From Roseococcus sp. SDR (GTDB lineage: Bacteria; Pseudomonadota; Alphaproteobacteria; Acetobacterales; Acetobacteraceae), in assembly GCF_019083995.1 (NCBI RefSeq), contig NZ_JAHRCU010000012.1, positions 1 through 64,000 on the forward strand: DNA of 64,000 bases. The letters are read 5' to 3'. Of the stretch, positions 50,698 through 58,710 are shown one piece after another (position 1 is the stretch's first letter; each line of letters opens with the position of its first letter). The notes beneath the pieces are model-generated. The model was not told where the DNA came from. It made no database searches and saw only the letters and a list, made by a program, of their open reading frames with translations. Position numbers and translations under genes: made by a program.

Positions 50698-50749
50698 CGC
50701 GTGTCCTCCTGTTCAATGACGGGGACGCTAGGCCCCTCTTGAACCCAAG

Positions 50750-50775
50750 TCAACTATATGACCTAGATGAGTTGA
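50750..50775. promoter_or_regulatory. Dyad operator candidate between GntR gene and lyase operon
   Basis: TCAACT (50750-50755) and AGTTGA (50770-50775) are perfect inverted half-sites separated by 14 bp. They end at the base before the GntR start codon (50776), within the 78-bp divergent gap. GntR/HutC regulators often bind such dyads to control themselves and the divergent catabolic genes. Binding is inferred. Confidence 0.5.
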
Positions 50776-51489
50776 ATGAATATCGAGACACCCCTTTGGC
50801 GCCAGGTGCGCGCGGCGATCGTGGCCGAGATCGCGGCCGGCGAGTTTCCGCCCGGCACGCCGCTGCCGGCCGAGAAGCTGCTGGCCGAGCGGTTTTCCTG
50901 CGCGATCGGCACGATCCGCCGCGCGACGGATGGGCTGGTGGCCGAGGGCGTGCTGAGCCGCCAGCAGGGGCGCGGCACCTTCGTGGCCGAACATACGCCC
51001 GAGCGGCTCTTCCGCTTCTTCCACCTACGCCGGCCGGATGGCGCGCCCGAATTGCCGCGCACGGAATTCCTGGATTTCGCGGAGCGCCGGGCGGATCGCG
51101 CGCAGGCGGCCGCGCTGGGTGTGGAACGCGAAGCGCCGCTGCTGCGCGCGCGGCATCTGCAGCATCTGGGCGGGCGGCCCGCGATGCTGGAGACGCTGTT
51201 CCTGCCGGCGGCGCTGTTTCCGGGGCTGGATGGCGCGCGCTTCAGCGGGCGGCCGGGCACGGTCTATGACCTGTATCAGCGCGAATTCGGCATCAGCGTG
51301 ACCCGCATTGATGAGCAGCTCCGCGCCGCCATGCCCGTGCCCCGCGTCGCCGCGCGGCTCGGTCTGCGCGCGAAGGAGCCAGCCCTGTTCATCCAGCGCA
51401 TCGCCTATGCGGTGGACGGGAAACCCGTGGAATTGCGCCTCGCCTGGGCCGATACGCGGGAATTGGCCTACTTCAACAGCCGGGCCTGA
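50776..51489 (+). CDS. GntR-family transcriptional regulator, HutC/UTRA subfamily
   Basis: The 237-residue protein has a winged helix N-terminus (LWRQVRAAIVAEIAAGEFPP, LPAEKLLAERFSCAIGTIRR, LVAEGVLSRQQGRGTFVAEH). A UTRA ligand domain runs from about residue 85 to the end (HLQHLGGRPAMLETLFLPAA, GISVTRIDEQLRAA). Regulators of this group sense a small metabolite, usually a sugar acid or amino-acid derivative. It is divergent from the SuyAB-like lyase genes with a dyad in between, so it probably regulates them. The downstream aminotransferase gene begins 34 bp later. Confidence 0.92.
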   Translation: MNIETPLWRQVRAAIVAEIAAGEFPPGTPLPAEKLLAERFSCAIGTIRRATDGLVAEGVLSRQQGRGTFVAEHTPERLFRFFHLRRPDGAPELPRTEFLDFAERRADRAQAAALGVEREAPLLRARHLQHLGGRPAMLETLFLPAALFPGLDGARFSGRPGTVYDLYQREFGISVTRIDEQLRAAMPVPRVAARLGLRAKEPALFIQRIAYAVDGKPVELRLAWADTRELAYFNSRA

Positions 51490-51523
51490 CGTGGCAAAAT
51501 CGGCATTGCAGCATGGAGTGCGG

Positions 51524-52402
51524 ATGATGGCCGGCGTGTATTGGTACAAGGGCGAATGGACGACCGAGGAGCCCAAGATCATCGGGCCCATGGACCATTG
51601 CTTCTGGCTGGGCTCGGTCATCTTCGACGGCGCGCGTTCCATCACCGGCTGGGCGCCGGACCTGGATCGCCATTGCGCCCGCGCGCTGCGCTCGGCCGAG
51701 GTGATGGGCATGAAGCCCATGATGACGGCGGCGCAGATCCAGGCGCTCTGCGAGGAGGGCATCCGCCGCATGGGCCCGGAAGCGACGCTCTACATCCGGC
51801 CGATGTTCTTCATCCGCCAGGGGCTGGGCGCGGCGCGGCCGGATCCGAACAGCACGGATTTCATCCTTTCGCTCTATGACACGCCGCTGCCCGCCTGGGC
51901 CGGCTTCTCGGCGATGCTGACGCCCTTCCGCAAGCCGGCCACCGACATGGCGCCGACCGATGCGAAGGCCGCCTGCCTCTATCCGAACGGCGCGCGCGCC
52001 ACGGCCTGGGCGAATGAGCGCGGGCACGACATGGCGGTGATGAGCGACGTGGCCGGCAATATCGCCGAATTCGCCAGCTCCAACCTCTGGTTCGCCAAGG
52101 ATGGCGTGGTGGTCACGCCCGCGGTGAACCACACCTTCCTCAACGGCATCACGCGCCAGCGCGTCCTCGCCCTCTTCCGCGAGGCGGGCGTGCCGGTGGA
52201 AGAGCGCGCGGTGCGCCCGGAGGAGCTGGAGACGGCGGATGAGATCTTCTCGACCGGCAACTACGCCAAGGTGCAGCCCGTCATCCGCTACAATGGCCGC
52301 GACCTGCCGATCGGCCCCTTCGCCGCCAAGGCGCGGGAGCTGTATTTCGCCTGGATGAAAAGCCAGCCGCGCGTGGTGAGCGAGGCGGCCGCGGCGGAGT
52401 AG
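51524..52402 (+). CDS. Class IV aminotransferase (branched-chain amino acid aminotransferase-like)
   Basis: The protein of about 292 residues has the fold IV order: VIFDGARSITGWAPDLDRHC, then ATLYIRPMFF, the Schiff-base lysine in PTDAKAACLYPNG, GNIAEFASSNLWFAKDGVVV (class IV signature) and NHTFLNGITRQRVLALFREA. It resembles IlvE, but KAACLY replaces the usual KxxGNY, so the donor or acceptor may differ (D-amino acid or aromatic types are possible). GTG 51491 is in frame; GGAG before ATG 51524 makes the shorter start more likely. Confidence 0.88.
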   Translation: MMAGVYWYKGEWTTEEPKIIGPMDHCFWLGSVIFDGARSITGWAPDLDRHCARALRSAEVMGMKPMMTAAQIQALCEEGIRRMGPEATLYIRPMFFIRQGLGAARPDPNSTDFILSLYDTPLPAWAGFSAMLTPFRKPATDMAPTDAKAACLYPNGARATAWANERGHDMAVMSDVAGNIAEFASSNLWFAKDGVVVTPAVNHTFLNGITRQRVLALFREAGVPVEERAVRPEELETADEIFSTGNYAKVQPVIRYNGRDLPIGPFAAKARELYFAWMKSQPRVVSEAAAAE

Positions 52403-52405
52403 CCC

Positions 52406-53035
52406 TTACGGCTTCGGGAAGCGCGCCCCGGGCAGCAGGTCATAGGGCGCCTTCCAGCCCGGCATCGCGCGGAAGCGCGCGATCCAGCCGCTGATATTGG
52501 GAAAGGCCGCCATGTCGAGCGGCCATTCCTCCTGCGGGAAGTGCAGGTAGCCCTGCATCGAGATGTCGGCGATGCAGGGCGCGTCGCCCAGCAGGAAGGC
52601 CCGGCCTTCGAGCTGCGCCTCCACCACGCGGAAGGCGGTCTCGGCCCGCGCCCGGAAGGCGGCGGCCACGGCGGGGTCCGCGTTCGCGGTGAAGCTGTGC
52701 AGCCAGCGCCAGGTGGCGAGGTAGCTGGTGAATTTGTGGTTGTCGAAGAAGAGCCAGCGCAGCTGCTCCTCCTCATCCGCCGCGGCGAAGCGGCCGAGGG
52801 TGCGGCTGAGATAGGTGAGGATCACGCCCGATTGCGTGCGGCTTCGGCCGGCATGCTCCAGCACCGGCACCTCGCCCATCACGCTGACGCGCGCGCGCCA
52901 TTCGGGCGTGCGGGTCTCCCCGTGGTAGTAGTCCACCGGGATGCCCTCCCACTCCGCGCCACACAGCGCGAGCATGAGGGCGACCTTGTAGCAGCCACCG
53001 GATTCGGGGAAGCAGTGAAGCCGAAACGCCGCCAT
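52406..53035 (-). CDS. Glutathione S-transferase family protein
   Basis: The 209-residue protein begins MAAFRLHCFPESGGCYKVAL, a thioredoxin-like GST N-domain. It continues with VSVMGEVPVLEHAGRSRTQS (cis-Pro VP and the glutathione Ser/Gln region). The all-helical C-domain has EGRAFLLGDAPCIADISMQG, the N-capping motif. Substrate is unknown. The ATG at 53035 faces the pseudouridine synthase gene, whose only good start (GTG 53015) lies inside this gene, giving a 21-bp head-to-head overlap. Confidence 0.9.
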   Translation of the reverse strand: MAAFRLHCFPESGGCYKVALMLALCGAEWEGIPVDYYHGETRTPEWRARVSVMGEVPVLEHAGRSRTQSGVILTYLSRTLGRFAAADEEEQLRWLFFDNHKFTSYLATWRWLHSFTANADPAVAAAFRARAETAFRVVEAQLEGRAFLLGDAPCIADISMQGYLHFPQEEWPLDMAAFPNISGWIARFRAMPGWKAPYDLLPGARFPKP

Positions 53036-53707
53036 GCGGAACCTCCTTCTGCGCCGCTGAGCCAAGCGATCGCCGCGCGCATCCTGCACCAGGATACGGA
53101 GGTGCTGGTGCTGGACAAGCCGGCGGGGCTCTCCGTGCATCGCGGCCCGCGCGGCGGCGCCTCGCTGGAGGATTGGCTGCCGGCCCTGCGCCAGGGCAAG
53201 CGGCACCTGCCGCAGCCGGCGCATCGGCTGGATGCGGATACGGCGGGCTGCCTGGCGCTGGGCCGCACCAAGCCGGCCATCGCCGCACTCAACGCGCTCT
53301 TCGCCGAGGGGTTGGCGCAAAAGACCTATTGGGCCGTGCTGGCCGGCGCGCCGCCGGGTGAGAGCGGCGTCTGCGAGGCGCCGCTGCTGAAGGTCAGCAG
53401 CCAGGCGGAGGGCTGGCGCATGGTGGTGGATGCGGCGGGCCAGGCGGCGCGCACGGAATGGCGGGTGCTGGGGCGCGGTGCTGCGCTGACGGCGGTGGAA
53501 CTCACGCCGCGCACCGGGCGCACGCATCAGCTTCGCGCGCATATGGCGCATCTGGGCTGCCCCATCCTGGGCGATGCGCGCTATGGCGGCGGCGCGGGGG
53601 CGATGCACCTGCTGGCGCGCGCCCTGGTGCTGCCGGGCATCGCGCGCGTCGAGGCGCCGATCCCCGGCCACATGCGGGAGGCGCTGGCGCGATGCGGAAT
53701 CTCCTGA
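53015..53707 (+). CDS. RluA-family RNA pseudouridine synthase
   Basis: The 230-residue protein has EVLVLDKPAGLSVHRGP (motif I) and PQPAHRLDADTAGCLALGRT, with the catalytic Asp in HRLD. The C-terminal motifs are LTPRTGRTHQLRAHMAHLGC and ILGDARYGG. It isomerises specific uridines in rRNA or tRNA; the target is not clear and the S4 domain is missing, as in RluA/TruC-type members. The start is uncertain: GTG 53015 is the only conventional codon upstream of the conserved core. Its stop overlaps the next gene by 16 bp. Confidence 0.88.
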   Translation: MKPKRRHAEPPSAPLSQAIAARILHQDTEVLVLDKPAGLSVHRGPRGGASLEDWLPALRQGKRHLPQPAHRLDADTAGCLALGRTKPAIAALNALFAEGLAQKTYWAVLAGAPPGESGVCEAPLLKVSSQAEGWRMVVDAAGQAARTEWRVLGRGAALTAVELTPRTGRTHQLRAHMAHLGCPILGDARYGGGAGAMHLLARALVLPGIARVEAPIPGHMREALARCGIS

Positions 53708-54063
53708 TCCTCCTGGCGACGTCGCCGTTGCTCATGGCGCAAGGCCTGCCCCGCCCCTATTGCGCCTATGGCGAGGGGCTGGCCGCGCTGCGCGCGGTGG
53801 CGCGGGAGGCGGCGCTGCCGGTGCCCGGCATTATGGAGGGCCGCGCGCGGGGCGAGACGGTGCTGCGGGCGCTGTCGGGCGCCGCCGCCACCTTCACCGG
53901 CTGCGGCTGCCCGCGCCTGGCGGAATTGACGCGCGAGGCCGAGCGCGCGGCGCAAGGCGCGCCGTCGGAAGCGAGCCTGGCGCGGCTTTCGGCCATTTTC
54001 GGGCAGGTCGCGTTCCGCACGCAGATGGCGCGGGAGGAAGCGGAGCGCACGGGCTGCCGATAG
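53692..54063 (+). CDS. Small secreted cysteine-containing protein of unknown function
   Basis: The 123-residue product has a short signal sequence (MRNLLILLATSPLLMAQ). The mature part has cysteines in PYCAYGE, the cluster TGCGCPR and the C-terminal TGCR, separated by helical, alanine-rich segments. I do not recognise the family. It overlaps the pseudouridine synthase end by 16 bp and converges on two small cysteine-rich minus-strand genes. Confidence 0.65.
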   Translation: MRNLLILLATSPLLMAQGLPRPYCAYGEGLAALRAVAREAALPVPGIMEGRARGETVLRALSGAAATFTGCGCPRLAELTREAERAAQGAPSEASLARLSAIFGQVAFRTQMAREEAERTGCR

Positions 54064-54072
54064 GCGCCGCGC

Positions 54073-54327
54073 TCAGCGCCAGCCCGCGATCTCGCGGCAT
54101 TGGCGGCGGGCGTCGGGGAGGATCTGCTCGAGAGCTTCGATCGTCGCGGCGCCGGCGTCATTCGCCTGGCTGACGAGGCAGGTGCAATAGGTCATGCGCA
54201 CCAGCGGCGCGGCGGCCTGGTTCGCGCTGTCCTCCATGCAGCGGCGGATCCAGCCGGCCGCGTCGGGCAGCTGCGCGACGGCGGGCGCGGCCAGAAGGAG
54301 CAGGGCGGCGAGGGCGGGGAAGCGCAT
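54073..54327 (-). CDS. Small periplasmic CxC protein, paralogue 1
   Basis: The 84-residue product has a signal peptide (MRFPALAALLLLAAPAVA) cut before QLPDAAGW. The mature part reads WIRRCMEDSANQAA, MTYCTCLVSQAND, then DARRQCREIAGWR, so the cysteine pattern is C-x17-C-x-C-x29-C. The next gene encodes the same pattern. CAAGGAG upstream of ATG 54327 is a good ribosome site. Function unknown; the four cysteines suggest disulfides. Confidence 0.75.
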   Translation of the reverse strand: MRFPALAALLLLAAPAVAQLPDAAGWIRRCMEDSANQAAAPLVRMTYCTCLVSQANDAGAATIEALEQILPDARRQCREIAGWR

Positions 54328-54344
54328 GGGGAATCTCCTTGGTG

Positions 54345-54605
54345 TCATGTCCAGCCGGCCTCGCGCGAGCATTCGCGGCGGGCCCGGGGATTCGCGCGCT
54401 CCCATTGCGTGACGGAGCGCGTCTCGTTGTTGCTCATCCGGTTCACCATGCAGGTGCAATAGGCGGTGACGACGCGGCGGGAGGCGCCCTCATCGGCATT
54501 GTCGCGGACGCATTGGGTGATCCAGCGCCGGTCATCGGCGGTGCTGCCGCTGGTGGTGACGCAACCGGCGAGGGCGAGGAGCAGCAGCGGGATGAGGGGC
54601 TTCAT
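54345..54605 (-). CDS. Small CxC lipoprotein, paralogue 2
   Basis: The 86-residue product is a lipoprotein (MKPLIPLLLLALAGC, lipobox LAGC). The mature part has WITQCVRDNADEG, TAYCTCMVNRMSNNE, then ARRECSREAGWT, matching paralogue 1 in cysteine spacing and flanking residues, including the final AGW. The ATG overlaps the upstream membrane protein stop by 4 bp. Confidence 0.75.
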   Translation of the reverse strand: MKPLIPLLLLALAGCVTTSGSTADDRRWITQCVRDNADEGASRRVVTAYCTCMVNRMSNNETRSVTQWERANPRARRECSREAGWT

Positions 54606-54991
54606 GGCGTTCGGACCCAGCGCGGGATGAGGGCGAAGACGAGATAGCCCAGCAGCGTGACGAGGCCCGGCGGCGTCGTGAACTGCGCCAGCCAGGCGCG
54701 CAGATCCCAGCCGCGCAGCGCGACGCCGGCGAAGAACTCGAGCGCCAGCAGCAGCAGGAGCGCGGTGAAGCCCATCCGCAACCGCGCGCGGCCGGGCGGC
54801 ACGCGGCAGCGGCGCAGGAGGCGCGGGGCGATCCAGGCGCAGAAGCCGAGCATGAGCGGCAGTTCGAGCAGCAGCGCCGCGACGCGGCCGATGCGCGGCG
54901 CCAGCACGAATTCCCGCAGCGGCCCGAGCAGGAAGCCGAGGCCGAAGGCGGCCAGCACATAGAGGCTCGCGCCGCGCAGCTCCGCGCTCAT
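54602..54991 (-). CDS. Small inner-membrane protein of unknown function
   Basis: The 129-residue product has four hydrophobic segments (LYVLAAFGLGFLLGPLREFV, LLLELPLMLGFCAWIAPRLL, MGFTALLLLLALEFFAGVAL, LVTLLGYLVFALIPRWV) linked by arginine-rich loops. I do not recognise the family. It overlaps the pbpC end by 4 bp and the lipoprotein start by 4 bp, placing it in a pbpC operon of envelope genes. Confidence 0.75.
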   Translation of the reverse strand: MSAELRGASLYVLAAFGLGFLLGPLREFVLAPRIGRVAALLLELPLMLGFCAWIAPRLLRRCRVPPGRARLRMGFTALLLLLALEFFAGVALRGWDLRAWLAQFTTPPGLVTLLGYLVFALIPRWVRTP

Positions 54992-56859
54992 CGCACGCGC
55001 AGCTCGGTCCGGGCCGCCGCCCCTTCGGCGTCGAGCACGGTGATCCGATAGAAGCCGGGGCCGGGCGGCACCCAGCTCGCTTCGCGGCGCGCGGGGTCCG
55101 TCGTGAGCGGCGCGCCATCCACCAGGAAGGTCAGCGGGCGTTGGCCGCCGGCGGCGCGCAGCACCACGCGCCCGGCTTCGGGCAGCGTTGCGCGGGGCGG
55201 CGGGAAGAGCAGGCGCAGCGCATCGGTGGTGGGCGCGAGGCCCGCGGATAGCGGGCGTGGCGTGAAGCCCTGGCGCGGCGCGGGGGGCAGGCGCTCGAAG
55301 ACCTGGCCGAGCAGGGGCAAGGCGAGGCGCGCGCCGGTGGCGTTGGGCATGGGTGTGCCATCGGGCCGTCCGACCCAGATGCCCACCACATGGCGCTGGT
55401 CCATGCCGATGGCCCAGGCATCGCGGCCGCCCCAGCTCGTGCCGGTCTTCCAGGCGATGCCGGCGGGGCCGCCGCCGGGGATGGGCTGCACGAGGATGGC
55501 GCTGGCGAGGTTGGCGGCGCGCGGTTCGATCAGCCCCGCGCCGCCATCGCCCAGGCGCGCATAGAGGCCCACCAGCTCGCGCAGGGTTAGGCCGACGCCG
55601 CCGAGCGCCAGCGGCAGCGAGGGCTCGGCCCCGGGCGGCAGGCGCGGCACGGCGCCGCCCGATTTCATGACGCTGGCGAGCCGCAGCGGGCCCACCTCGT
55701 TCAGCAGCGCCACGGCGGGCTGGTTCAGGCTCTGGCGCAGCGCATCCGCGATGCGCAGGCGGCCTTGGAAGGCGCGGTCGAAATTCTCGGGCGCGTAGTC
55801 GCCGAAGCGGCGGGGCAGGTCCTCCATCAGCGTCTCGGGCGTCACCACGCCCGCTTCGAAGGCCAGCGCGTAGATCAGCGGCTTGAGCGTGGAGCCGGGC
55901 GAGCGCACGGCGCGCGTGAGGTCCAGCGCGCCGGCGCGGGCCGGGTTCATCCAGTCGCCGCCGACCAGCGCGCGGGTCTCGCGGGTGCGGAGATCACTCA
56001 CGACGATGGCGAGGGAGACGCGCTCGGGCAGGCGCGTCAGCGCCTCGCGCGCGATGGCCTCGGTGGCGCGCTGCAGGTCGAGATCCAGAGTGGTGCTGCC
56101 ATCCCGCGCGAAGTGCGGCGCGTGGCGGGGCATCGGCAGGCGGCGCGTGGGGACCTCGCCGGCGAGGGTGATTTCGGCGGGGCTCGCGATGTCGGGCGCG
56201 CGGGCGAGCAGCACGGCGTCGCGCGCGCGGCGGGCGGCGTCGGGGTGGCGGTCGGGTCGCAGCGCTTCGGGCCGGCGGGCGAGGGCGACGAGCAACGCGG
56301 CCTCGCCGGCATCGAGCGACTGGACCGGGCGGCCGAACCAGGCGAGGGAGCCGGCGCGCAGCCCTTCGAGATTGCCGCCCTGGGGGGCGAGGGTCAGCCA
56401 GATCTCGAGCACGCCCCGCTTGCCGTGGCGCCATTCGAGCTGGAGCGCGCGCGCGATCTCGATGAGCTTGCTGCGCAGGTTGCGCGGGCGGGGCTCCAGC
56501 AGCCGCGCCGCCTGCATGGACAGGGTGGAGCCGCCGGAGACGACGCGTCCCGCGCGCACCCATTGCGCGGCGGCGCGCGCCAGGGTCAGCGGGTCCACGC
56601 CGGGATGTGCGTAAAAGCGGCGATCCTCGGCGGCGATCAGCAGGGCGAGGAGATGCGGCGGCACATCCTCAGGCCGCGTGCGCAGGCGCCAGACGCCGCC
56701 CGCCGCGGGCCAGACGGAGAGGGTGCGGCCATCGCGCGCGGTGACGATGCGCGCCGCGTTCTCGAAGCGCGCCATGGGGGGCGGCAAGGCGCGGTCGAGC
56801 AGCCAGGCCCCGGCCAGGAGCGCCGCCAGCAGCACCAGGGAGATCCGCGCCCATCGCAT
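54988..56859 (-). CDS. pbpC: Penicillin-binding protein 1C (bifunctional transglycosylase/transpeptidase)
   Basis: The 623-residue protein has one N-terminal membrane helix, then the GT51 transglycosylase with IAAEDRRFYAHPGVDPLTLA and GGSTLSMQAARLL. The transpeptidase contains SPGSTLKPLIYALAFEAG (SxxK), SLN and KTGTSWGGRDAW. A BiPBP-C tail (LTFLVDGAPL, GFYRITVLDAEGAAART) ends the protein. It makes and crosslinks peptidoglycan in the periplasm. At 623 residues it is shorter than E. coli PBP1C (about 770), mostly by compact loops. ATG 56859 faces a small secreted protein gene. Confidence 0.94.
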   Translation of the reverse strand: MRWARISLVLLAALLAGAWLLDRALPPPMARFENAARIVTARDGRTLSVWPAAGGVWRLRTRPEDVPPHLLALLIAAEDRRFYAHPGVDPLTLARAAAQWVRAGRVVSGGSTLSMQAARLLEPRPRNLRSKLIEIARALQLEWRHGKRGVLEIWLTLAPQGGNLEGLRAGSLAWFGRPVQSLDAGEAALLVALARRPEALRPDRHPDAARRARDAVLLARAPDIASPAEITLAGEVPTRRLPMPRHAPHFARDGSTTLDLDLQRATEAIAREALTRLPERVSLAIVVSDLRTRETRALVGGDWMNPARAGALDLTRAVRSPGSTLKPLIYALAFEAGVVTPETLMEDLPRRFGDYAPENFDRAFQGRLRIADALRQSLNQPAVALLNEVGPLRLASVMKSGGAVPRLPPGAEPSLPLALGGVGLTLRELVGLYARLGDGGAGLIEPRAANLASAILVQPIPGGGPAGIAWKTGTSWGGRDAWAIGMDQRHVVGIWVGRPDGTPMPNATGARLALPLLGQVFERLPPAPRQGFTPRPLSAGLAPTTDALRLLFPPPRATLPEAGRVVLRAAGGQRPLTFLVDGAPLTTDPARREASWVPPGPGFYRITVLDAEGAAARTELRVR

Positions 56860-57014
56860 TCGGGGATGATGCCAGGGCGGCGCCAGGCTGTCGCCGGGGA
56901 TCGGCGGGCCGATCGCGTCGAAAGGAATTGCCGATCTGGCAATACCCGGGGCTTGGCCAGGCTGCCCGGCACGGACGGAGCCATCCTGGTGCGCCGCCGC
57001 CCGGAGAAACGCCC

Positions 57015-57407
57015 TTGTCCCGGAGCATGATTGCCGCGGCCCTGATGGCCAGCGCCCTCGCCTTCCCCGCGCAGCAGGCGCGCGCGCAGGCGCCCACCGC
57101 CTGCAACGGCCGCGTGTTCATCGACGCGGTCTATCAGCAGGCCAATGGCAGCGCCTTCGACGATTTCATCTTCCTGCGGAACGCGACGCATGCGGCGGTC
57201 GCCGCGGAGGTGCAGTTCACCAGCTTCCCCAGCCATGTGACCCTGACGGGCGGCCCGACGCAGCCGGTCCAGCTTGGCGCGCAGGGCGTCATCTCGAATC
57301 TGCGGTTCGGGACGGGCAGCAACAGCCAGCTCAATGTGACGACCGTGGCGCGCGCCCATGACGCGGCCCCTGGCAATGGCCCCACGGTGCGCCTCGTGAA
57401 TTGCCGC
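57015..57407 (+). CDS. Small secreted protein, dispersed two-cysteine family, member 3 (expected stop missing)
   Basis: The product starts at TTG 57015 after GGAGA. It has a signal peptide (SRSMIAAALMASALAFPAQQ) and a mature domain beginning TACNGRVFIDAVYQ, with core FIFLRNATHAAVAAEVQFTS and ending TVRLVNCR, as the other members end in a cysteine. No stop follows. The frame runs on through the hairpin at 57427-57456 and antisense through the cyclase gene to 58442. The end given here is the last residue consistent with the family, not a stop codon. A lost stop, a frameshift or a sequencing error are all possible. Confidence 0.5.
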
Positions 57408-57426
57408 GTCGTCTGCCGGCGTGGGG

Positions 57427-57456
57427 TCCTGCCCGGGGTGGTCCCCCCGGGCAGGA
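57427..57456. terminator. 12-bp perfect stem-loop between convergent genes
   Basis: TCCTGCCCGGGG (57427-57438) pairs with CCCCGGGCAGGA (57445-57456) around a 6-nt loop, between a plus-strand small secreted protein gene and the minus-strand cyclase gene. There is no T-run on either strand; it is probably a bidirectional termination or RNA-stabilising structure. Confidence 0.6.
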
Positions 57457-57464
57457 TGGCCGCC

Positions 57465-58469
57465 TCAGAACAGCGCGGCGGGCGAGACGGTGCTGCCGGT
57501 GAAGCCCTGGGCGCGCAGCGGCTGCATCATGAAGCAGAACTCGTTGCGGCCGGAGGCGACGATCTCCGCCAGGTTCATGTTCTCCAGCAGATGCACGCCA
57601 TTCACCACCAGCGCGATCTGGTGCACGGGCAGCGAGGCGCTGGGCATGGTCTTCGATGGCGCCACCTCCACCGGCCAATTGTCGGCGCCCAGCAGCATGG
57701 GGTTCTTCGCGATCAGCCATTCGGCCGCCGCCACGCCGATGCCCGGGCAGCCGGCCACGTAGCGCGCATTCTCGCGGCCATAGAGATGGCCCCAGCCGGT
57801 GTTGATGATCATCGCGTCGCCCTCGCGAAGCTCCACGCGCTGGCGGTTCAGCGCCTGTTCGAGGTCGGCCACCGTGATCTCATAGGTGTCGGGCAGGGTC
57901 TGCACGCCCTTGAGGCCGGCGACGTCGATCAGCACGCCGCGCGTCATGATGGTGCCGACCGTCTCGATCCCCATCTGGGTGAAGCCGGTGCGGGACATGA
58001 TGGAGGGCAGGTCCACGCAGTTATAGACCTCGTTGCCGATGGTCTGGTGCGGAAAGCCGTCGAACTGCGTGCCGACCTGGCCGATCTCGCTGATCACCAG
58101 CTCCTCGTTCGAGCCGCGATTGTTCGCCTGCGGGTTCCAGAAGGTCTGCTTCTGGTGGATGTCGAAGCGGCGCGTGCCGAAGAAGGGCATGTTGGTGCTG
58201 AGCACATGGCCCATCTCGATCTTGCGCCCCTCGCGGATCATGGAAGCGGCGTTGCGGATGCGATCGGGCGTCAGCAGGTTCATCGAGCCGCGGCGATCAT
58301 TGGGCCCCCAGCGGGAGGGGCAGCGCTGCGCGGCGGGCGGGGGCGACCAGCTCTGCCCGGCCCCCTGCGCGGAGACCGGATTGGCCTGCAGGCCCAGATG
58401 GGCGGAACCACAGGCGAAGCACGCGAAAAGCGCGCGACGTGACAGCAAGCCACGTGACTGGGCCTTCAT
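57465..58469 (-). CDS. Secreted cyclase-family protein (kynurenine formamidase-like)
   Basis: The 334-residue protein has a twin-arginine-like or Sec leader (SRRALFACFACGSAHLG) and then the cyclase (PF04199) fold: EIGQVGTQFDGFPHQTIGNE, which is the metal-binding GTxxDxxxH motif, followed by TRGVLIDVAGLKG and REGDAMIINTGWGHLYGREN. Family members are Mn/Zn hydrolases of formylkynurenine, isatin and related cyclic amides. The first motif His is Gln here (VGTQ), as in a subgroup of the family. ATG 58469; a dyad and a 241-bp gap lie upstream. Confidence 0.85.
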   Translation of the reverse strand: MKAQSRGLLSRRALFACFACGSAHLGLQANPVSAQGAGQSWSPPPAAQRCPSRWGPNDRRGSMNLLTPDRIRNAASMIREGRKIEMGHVLSTNMPFFGTRRFDIHQKQTFWNPQANNRGSNEELVISEIGQVGTQFDGFPHQTIGNEVYNCVDLPSIMSRTGFTQMGIETVGTIMTRGVLIDVAGLKGVQTLPDTYEITVADLEQALNRQRVELREGDAMIINTGWGHLYGRENARYVAGCPGIGVAAAEWLIAKNPMLLGADNWPVEVAPSKTMPSASLPVHQIALVVNGVHLLENMNLAEIVASGRNEFCFMMQPLRAQGFTGSTVSPAALF

Positions 58470-58503
58470 GGGCCGTTTCCTCCGTGATGTTATATCGTCC
58501 TTA

Positions 58504-58519
58504 GGCGATTGAAATCGCC
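58504..58519. promoter_or_regulatory. Palindrome upstream of the cyclase gene
   Basis: GGCGATT and AATCGCC flank a 2-nt centre, 35 bp upstream of the minus-strand ATG at 58469 in the 241-bp divergent gap to the next small secreted gene. It may be an operator. The rest of the gap (58520-58710) shows nothing else I can name. Confidence 0.35.
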
Positions 58520-58710
58520 GGAGAAACGGTAGCACTGCCCGGGTGGGCTGCCGCCATGTGAAACACATGACATGACGAGGGTTTCATCTCCTCCCTGGGG
58601 CGGCGCCGATGTCGGGCATTGGCCGAAACGATTGGTGTTGCGGGCGAAGGCGGCGCCTGCTGTCCTCGCCACCGCGGCGCAGTCCCGCGACCGGTGAAGG
58701 AAACGAGCCC

